Assembly (NCBI GenBank): GCA_023664605.1
Contig: JAMPFF010000022.1
Span: 1 to 43,207 of the forward strand
Source: Clostridium sp.
GTDB lineage: Bacteria > Bacillota > Clostridia > Lachnospirales > Lachnospiraceae
DNA: 43,207 nt
Direction of reading: 5' to 3'
Part shown: positions 41,231-43,207 of the stretch, piece after piece
How the letters are laid out: every line of letters begins with the position of its first letter
Position numbering within the stretch: position 1 is the stretch's first letter
Notes under the pieces: generated by a model
Told to the model about the DNA's origin: nothing
Database searches by the model: none
Seen by the model: the letters and a program-made list of their open reading frames with translations, nothing else
Program-made: the position numbers and the translations under genes

Positions 41231-42736
41231 ATGAAAAAATTTTCTACGAAAATTAGAAGAATTATGATTGCCGCGCCAAAGAGCGGAAGCGGAAAAACCA
41301 TAGCGACGTGCGCGCTGATTCAGGCATTAAAAAATAGCGGCTATACCGTAACTTCCTATAAATGCGGACCAGATTATATCGACCCGATGTTCCATGAAAA
41401 AATACTCGGCGTTCCGGCGGGCAATCTGGATACCTTTTTTACGGAAGAGGAAGAAACGAAAGCGCTTTTTTTAAAGCGGCTGGAAAATGCAATAGACAAC
41501 GGAATAGAAAACAGGGTAGACGACAACAGGATAGACGATAATCGTTTTGCGGTGTTAGAGGGCGTGATGGGATTATACGACGGTCTGGGCGGCGTCAGGG
41601 AGGAGGGTTCTTCTTATCATCTGGCGAAAGTGACAAAGACGCCGATTGTGCTTGTCATAGATGTAAAAGGAATGGGGCGTTCCGTTATCTCCATGACGGC
41701 GGGATTTCTTGCTTACGATAAGGAGCATTTGATTCGGGGCGTGATACTGAACAGGATGTCGGAAGCCTCTTATAAAATCTTAAAGCCGTTGATGGAACAG
41801 GAACTAAAGATTCCGGTGTTGGGATTTTTGCCGGAGCGGGAAGCGTTACATATCGAAAGCAGACATTTGGGGCTTGTGATGCCGGATGAATTGCAGGATA
41901 TAAAAGAGCGGATGGAAATAGCTTCGCAGGAATTGGTAAGGACGGTTTCCATGGAGAACATCGTGGAAATTGCAGAGCAGGCGGAGGAATTAGCGGGGAG
42001 TGAAAGGATAGATACGCTGGGAAACAGTATGACAGTAAGCGGTGCGGCGGCAGACGGCACTCTTTGCAGACCCGTTATCGCGGTGGCAAAGGATGAAGCA
42101 TTTTGTTTTTATTATGCGGAAAACATCCGTCTACTGGAAGAAAACGGGGCGGACATCCGTTATTTTTCCCCTTTGCATGATAAAAAACTGCCGGACGGCT
42201 CTCATGCGCTTCTTATCGGCGGTGGATATCCGGAACTGTATGCCGAGGCATTAAGCGAAAACCGCGCCATGCGGGCAGCAGTGAAAAAAGCATCGGAGAG
42301 CGGAATGCCTATTGTGGCGGAGTGCGGTGGTTTTATGTACTTACATTCTTCCATCACGGATAAAGAGGGAAACTGCCATGAGATGGCGGGCGTGATTGAG
42401 GCGGCGTGTTTTGACAGCGGAAAGCTGGTGCGTTTCGGTTATATTGAATTGCGGGAAAAGCAAAGTTATTTTTTGCCGGAGGGTGAGACAATAAAAGGAC
42501 ATGAATTTCACTATTATGACAGCAGCAACAACGGAGAAGACGCAGTGGCCTTAAAGCCGGTGACAGGAAAGGAGTATTCCTGTATGATAGAAGATGAGAC
42601 GCACTGGATGGGATTTCCACATTTATATTATCCGTCGAATCCGGCTTTCGCTAAAGCGTTTGTCGAGAAAGCCAGGAACTATCAAAATAAGGAAAGGCAT
42701 GGTTATAAATATGAAAAATTCATCTCGTTACTTTGA
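41231..42736 (+). CDS. cbiA: Cobyrinic acid a,c-diamide synthase
   Basis: CbiA, ATP- and glutamine-dependent amidation of cobyrinate. 501 residues: P-loop-like APKSGSGKTIATCALIQ, YKCGPDYIDPMFH, EGVMGLYDG; C-terminal glutaminase domain with LLIGGGYPELYA and nucleophile Cys365 in AECGGFMYL, late GHEFHYY. ATG 41231 follows AAAGGCAGGA; the longer TTG start at 41174 would only translate the tandem repeats. A short Asn/Asp-rich insertion (NRVDDNRIDDNR, about 96-107) is imperfectly repeated. Confidence 0.94.
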   Translation: MKKFSTKIRRIMIAAPKSGSGKTIATCALIQALKNSGYTVTSYKCGPDYIDPMFHEKILGVPAGNLDTFFTEEEETKALFLKRLENAIDNGIENRVDDNRIDDNRFAVLEGVMGLYDGLGGVREEGSSYHLAKVTKTPIVLVIDVKGMGRSVISMTAGFLAYDKEHLIRGVILNRMSEASYKILKPLMEQELKIPVLGFLPEREALHIESRHLGLVMPDELQDIKERMEIASQELVRTVSMENIVEIAEQAEELAGSERIDTLGNSMTVSGAAADGTLCRPVIAVAKDEAFCFYYAENIRLLEENGADIRYFSPLHDKKLPDGSHALLIGGGYPELYAEALSENRAMRAAVKKASESGMPIVAECGGFMYLHSSITDKEGNCHEMAGVIEAACFDSGKLVRFGYIELREKQSYFLPEGETIKGHEFHYYDSSNNGEDAVALKPVTGKEYSCMIEDETHWMGFPHLYYPSNPAFAKAFVEKARNYQNKERHGYKYEKFISLL

Positions 42737-42947
42737 AAATAAAGAATGCGAATATTTTCCCTGTCATGACAAGGCGGGAGATTTTAATTGTTTATTTTGC
42801 TATTGTCCGCTGTATAAAAAAGAAAACTGTCCGGGCAATCCCCGCTATCTGGAAAAAGGCGGCAGGCGCATTAAGGACTGCACCGCCTGCACCTTTCCCC
42901 ACCAACCGGAAAATTATGATGCGGTGATTGGGATTTTGAAGGGTTGA
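42711..42947 (+). CDS. Small cysteine-rich protein at the end of the B12 operon
   Basis: 78 residues with eight Cys (13, 18, 27, 30, 32, 40, 57, 60) plus His19 and His64 in the order CEYFPCH, CLFCYC, C-P-G-N, DCTACTFPH. This matches the cysteine-rich small domain found at the ends of cobalamin clusters in anaerobes; a metal site (Zn, Fe-S or Co) is likely but its job is unknown. It overlaps cbiA by 26 bases. GGAAAGG at 42691-42697 lies 13 bases upstream; ATG 42699 would add four residues. Confidence 0.85.
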   Translation: MKNSSRYFENKECEYFPCHDKAGDFNCLFCYCPLYKKENCPGNPRYLEKGGRRIKDCTACTFPHQPENYDAVIGILKG

Positions 42948-43042
42948 AAAATTTTTTTCATATGGTCTCTAAAGAATAGAGTAAATAATAGGAATGATGG
43001 ATTTGCCGAATAATGAATAATAGACCTTTATATGAATGAAAA

Positions 43043-43066
43043 AAATCTTTGATAAAATAAAGATTT
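43043..43066. repeat. AT-rich inverted repeat after the B12 operon
   Basis: AAATCTTT (43043-43050) and AAAGATTT (43059-43066) pair perfectly around eight bases. No T tract follows on the plus strand, so it is a poor terminator for the operon; on the minus strand a T run does follow. It lies just upstream of the promoter for the next regulator gene and may be an operator. Nothing else is seen in 42948-43088. Confidence 0.4.
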
Positions 43067-43088
43067 GATAGATTATTTGTCCTTTAAG

Positions 43089-43097
43089 TGCTATAAT
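43089..43097 (+). promoter_or_regulatory. Extended -10 promoter of the terminal regulator gene
   Basis: TGCTATAAT is a perfect extended -10 (TGnTATAAT). No -35 at the normal distance; TTGATA at 43065-43070 is too far (21 bases). Confidence 0.55.
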
Positions 43098-43147
43098 TGA
43101 AAACGGAATTTTATAATGTTTCACAAATAAAAGTGAGGTATGCATAA

Positions 43148-43207
43148 ATGACAGTATCATATATAGGATTATGGAAAATATTGTTAGAAAAAGGATTGCA
43201 AAAGCAG
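43148..43207 (+). CDS. XRE/Cro-type regulator, 3' end outside window
   Basis: Twenty codons open to the window end, MTVSYIGLWKILLEKGLQKQ, the usual first helix of Cro/CI-type (HTH_26) regulators. GTGAGG at 43132-43137 is ten bases upstream and an extended -10 promoter precedes it. Only the first ~20 residues can be judged. Confidence 0.6.
   Translation, partial: MTVSYIGLWKILLEKGLQKQ

Noticed and set aside
42950-42966. TGAAAAA/TTTTTCA palindrome as operon terminator
   Set aside because: A/T-only stem with almost no loop; too weak to call a terminator. No convincing terminator is visible after the B12 operon.

Overview
The window looks like chromosomal DNA of an anaerobic, gut-type Clostridia (Firmicutes), most likely a Lachnospiraceae-like organism. 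The reasons are strong GGAGG-type ribosome binding sites, A/T-rich promoters, many lipoproteins with Gram-positive lipoboxes, the oxygen-independent (cbi) route to cobalamin, and protein types typical of that group. This is inference from gene content; no marker gene or rRNA is present. I see no tRNA, rRNA, insertion sequence, phage gene or CRISPR array.

Region 1 (1-6675) is sugar use and LysR regulation. It holds a truncated GPH-family sugar symporter and a GH36 alpha-galactosidase, then a divergent pair of a LysR regulator and an alpha/beta hydrolase with a textbook T-N11-A operator between them, then a second, similar LysR gene. Region 2 (6676-9742) is a small redox/detoxification operon: a surface flavodoxin-like lipoprotein, a MATE exporter and a carboxymuconolactone decarboxylase-cupin fusion. 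It sits behind a strong promoter and a leader that can form a terminator or a competing hairpin. A frameshifted J-domain gene faces it.

Region 3 (10562-14550) is a two-component module: membrane protein, OmpR-type response regulator, histidine kinase and a two-TM protein, followed by a separately transcribed small four-TM protein. Both transcription units are preceded by AAACA direct repeats in 11-bp phase, which I read as the regulator's own binding sites. Region 4 (14603-21838) is a mixed accessory stretch. It has an XRE-type regulator divergent from a leucine-rich-repeat lipoprotein (with a 12-bp palindrome between them, and the lipoprotein broken by a frameshift), an FMN-reductase-like protein, a Fic toxin/antitoxin pair whose 56-residue antitoxin is easy to miss, a metallo-beta-lactamase-fold hydrolase, a GH28 polygalacturonase-like protein, a second flavodoxin, and a protein resembling the reactivation domain of B12-dependent methionine synthase.

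Region 5 (21839-42947) is about 21 kb of cobalamin genes on one strand behind one promoter, a cobalamin riboswitch and an intrinsic terminator. In order these are: a lipoprotein-anchored CbiK chelatase with extra C-terminal domains, a BtuFCD-type corrinoid ABC transporter, cobQ/cbiP, cobT, cobU, cobS, a second short CobU-like gene, a CobC-type phosphatase, cbiB, cobD, cbiC, cbiD, a cbiF-cbiG fusion, cbiH, a cbiJ-cbiE-cbiT fusion, cbiA and a small eight-cysteine protein. Together they cover nearly the whole route from cobalt-sirohydrochlorin to the complete corrinoid, plus corrinoid uptake. CbiL (C20 methylation), a corrinoid adenosyltransferase and lower-ligand synthesis genes are not in the window. 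The window ends inside a new XRE-type regulator gene.

The strongest candidates for something under-described are the extracytoplasmic CbiK chimera at the head of the B12 operon, the leader of the flavodoxin operon, the phased-repeat regulon of the two-component module, and the Fic antitoxin with an altered inhibitory motif.
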